Assembly (NCBI GenBank): GCA_937916035.1
Contig: CALGIH010000034.1
Location: 1-8,067 of the forward strand
From: an uncultured Lacinutrix sp.
GTDB taxonomy: Bacteria; Bacteroidota; Bacteroidia; Flavobacteriales; Flavobacteriaceae
DNA: 8,067 bases
Direction of reading: 5' to 3'
In this document: positions 6,997 to 8,067 of the stretch, one piece after another
Position numbering within the stretch: the stretch's first letter is position 1
Layout of the letters: each line of letters begins with the position of its first letter
The notes under the pieces: generated by a model
Told to the model about the DNA's origin: nothing
Seen by the model: only the letters and a program-made list of their open reading frames with translations
Database searches by the model: none
Program-made: the position numbers and the translations under genes

Positions 6997-7004
6997 CAAA
7001 TATA
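6997..7004 (-). promoter_or_regulatory. Bacteroidota-type -7 promoter box
   Basis: The minus strand reads TATATTTG, an exact match to the Bacteroidota sigma-A -7 motif TAnnTTTG. It is followed by CAAAC, and the ATG of the DUF6089-type gene is 17 bases downstream of the box. No clear -33 TTG is seen about 20 bases upstream, which weakens the call. It would start a transcript covering the barrel gene, uppS and bamA. Confidence 0.6.
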
Positions 7005-7076
7005 ATAAATAAGATGAGCCTATTATAATTTGTGGTTTAGTATTACAGATAAACAGTAATATGGCTATTTTATTGC

Positions 7077-7961
7077 CTAATTGCGCTTGTCCTCTCCCCA
7101 AAGTAGTTTCTTGCGAAGTGTGTCAAGAAAGCTTTCACCTTGTGGTTCTATCATTTTTATATTAAAAGGAGCTTTTTTTATAATGATCTGTGTGGCATTA
7201 TCCAATGTTTCAATTCTTGAATCTAAAGACACTAGGAAGTTGTTTTCTCTACCGTTTACTTTTAGCTTAATTTCTGTTGAGTCTGGAATTACCAAGGGTC
7301 TTGCGCTTAAATTATGTGGCGCAATTGGAGTGAGTACAAAATTACTTGCTGCGGGCATTATTACTGGACCACCACAGCTTAATGAGTAGCCTGTTGAGCC
7401 TGTTGGTGTGGCAATGATTAAGCCATCTGCCCAATAAGAGGTAAGGTATTCGTTATTTAATTGTGTTTCAACCGTTATCATTGAGGTTGTGTTTTTTCTG
7501 CTTACTGCTATTTCGTTTAAGGCGAAATTCATTTTTACTAAGTTTTCATTTTCTGGAGTTGTGGTAATGGCAAGCAAGCTTCTTTCAGAAATATGATAAT
7601 TTTTATTAATGATATCATTAATGGCATTTTCAATTGTATGTCTTGGAATGGTAGCCAAAAAACCTAAACGACCTGTATTTATTCCTACTATCGGAATTCC
7701 TAAATCTCTTACATAAGTTATAGCCCTTAGCATTGTACCATCACCACCAATGGTTACAAGTAAATCAAAAGAAGTGTCTAATACTTTAAAAGTTTTAAAA
7801 TCACCAGTATTATAATGAATTGCTTTTTCGCCATCTATGTTTGTAAAGAAGTTGTCTTCAACATGAATATCAATAAACTTAGATTTTAAAATATCTAGTA
7901 AGGTTTGAATGGAAGTTTCAGAATTTTTATGATAAAACTGACCAAATATTGCGACTTTCAT
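7077..7961 (-). CDS. nadK: NAD kinase
   Basis: NadK phosphorylates NAD to NADP in the cytoplasm. The 294-residue product is of normal length. Motifs are the catalytic GGDGT (72-76) followed by MLRA, the GINTGRLGFLA loop (93-103), the NE pair (149-150), YWADGLIIATPTGSTGYSLS (176-195) and GGP (197-199). The end is charged (TLRKKLLWGEDKRN). The ATG start gives the usual MKVAIFGQ beta strand. It begins three bases after the stop of the preceding gene, so the two are probably in one operon whose promoter is outside the window. A 97-bp gap separates it from the DUF6089-type gene; I see no convincing terminator there. Confidence 0.97.
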   Translation of the reverse strand: MKVAIFGQFYHKNSETSIQTLLDILKSKFIDIHVEDNFFTNIDGEKAIHYNTGDFKTFKVLDTSFDLLVTIGGDGTMLRAITYVRDLGIPIVGINTGRLGFLATIPRHTIENAINDIINKNYHISERSLLAITTTPENENLVKMNFALNEIAVSRKNTTSMITVETQLNNEYLTSYWADGLIIATPTGSTGYSLSCGGPVIMPAASNFVLTPIAPHNLSARPLVIPDSTEIKLKVNGRENNFLVSLDSRIETLDNATQIIIKKAPFNIKMIEPQGESFLDTLRKKLLWGEDKRN

Positions 7962-7964
7962 GCT

Positions 7965-8067
7965 TTATAGATTTAAGTATTTATCCAAATAGTCAGAACG
8001 TTCTTTTAGGGTTTTTAAAAAAGTGTCATCTTCATGTCCAGAAACAATCTGGTAACTGTACCGTCTA
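7965..8067 (-). CDS. C-terminal end of a probable CBS-domain protein (partial)
   Basis: An open frame enters from the right edge and ends at TAA 7965-7967. It gives 33 residues that begin RRYSYQIVSGHEDD and end ERSDYLDKYLNL. No domain is contained in this fragment. The tail resembles the end of the CBS-domain protein that usually precedes nadK in Flavobacteriaceae, and the three-base gap to nadK supports an operon. The identity rests on context and memory of the conserved tail rather than a visible domain. The start of the gene lies outside the window. Confidence 0.6.
   Translation of the reverse strand, partial: RRYSYQIVSGHEDDTFLKTLKERSDYLDKYLNL

Noticed and set aside
7043..7061. Weak inverted repeat ATTAC...GTAAT between nadK and the barrel gene
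   Set aside because: Only five pairs with a nine-base loop and no T-run; not convincing as terminator or operator.
7081..7389. Plus-strand 102-residue frame inside nadK
   Set aside because: Antisense shadow of a clear NAD kinase; no independent evidence.
1..8067. A novel accessory, defence or mobile system
   Set aside because: All substantial frames are recognised housekeeping or conserved envelope genes in a familiar order; no transposase, integrase, direct-repeat array or toxin-antitoxin pair is visible.

Overview
The window is a stretch of core chromosome from a member of the Bacteroidota, most probably the family Flavobacteriaceae. The evidence is the gene order (nadK, a DUF6089-type barrel protein, uppS, bamA, two ompH/skp genes, murI), the AT-rich Lys/Asn/Ile-rich coding style, a promoter box matching the Bacteroidota TAnnTTTG motif, and starts without strong Shine-Dalgarno sequences. 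Every gene reads on the minus strand, so transcription runs from high to low coordinates.

Layout in transcription order. The last 33 codons of a gene, probably a CBS-domain protein, enter at the right edge (7965-8067). Three bases later comes nadK (NAD kinase, 7077-7961). A 97-bp gap carries a likely promoter. It is followed by a secreted beta-barrel protein of the DUF6089 type (6290-6979), whose stop codon overlaps the start of uppS (cis-prenyltransferase, 5550-6290). Ten bases on is bamA (outer-membrane protein insertase, 2987-5539), probably starting at TTG. A 174-bp leader (2813-2986) with several dyads and a weak sigma-54-like site precedes two OmpH/Skp-family chaperone genes (1844-2812 and 1301-1810). 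An intrinsic terminator (1247-1273) lies just before murI (glutamate racemase, GTG start, 453-1232). The left end holds a small conserved CxxC protein gene broken by a single-base frameshift (7-376) and bracketed by two copies of a short palindromic repeat.

The genes make a coherent envelope-biogenesis block. UppS makes the C55 prenyl carrier lipid and MurI makes D-glutamate, both for peptidoglycan. The OmpH/Skp proteins should escort unfolded outer-membrane proteins across the periplasm, and BamA should insert them. NadK supplies NADP.

I found no mobile element, CRISPR array, RNA gene, defence system or other accessory system. This is an ordinary housekeeping region. The points worth a second look are the frameshifted left-end gene, whose restored C-terminus is encoded by a palindromic repeat, and the regulation of the ompH pair and murI. 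No gene-free stretch exceeds 300 bases.
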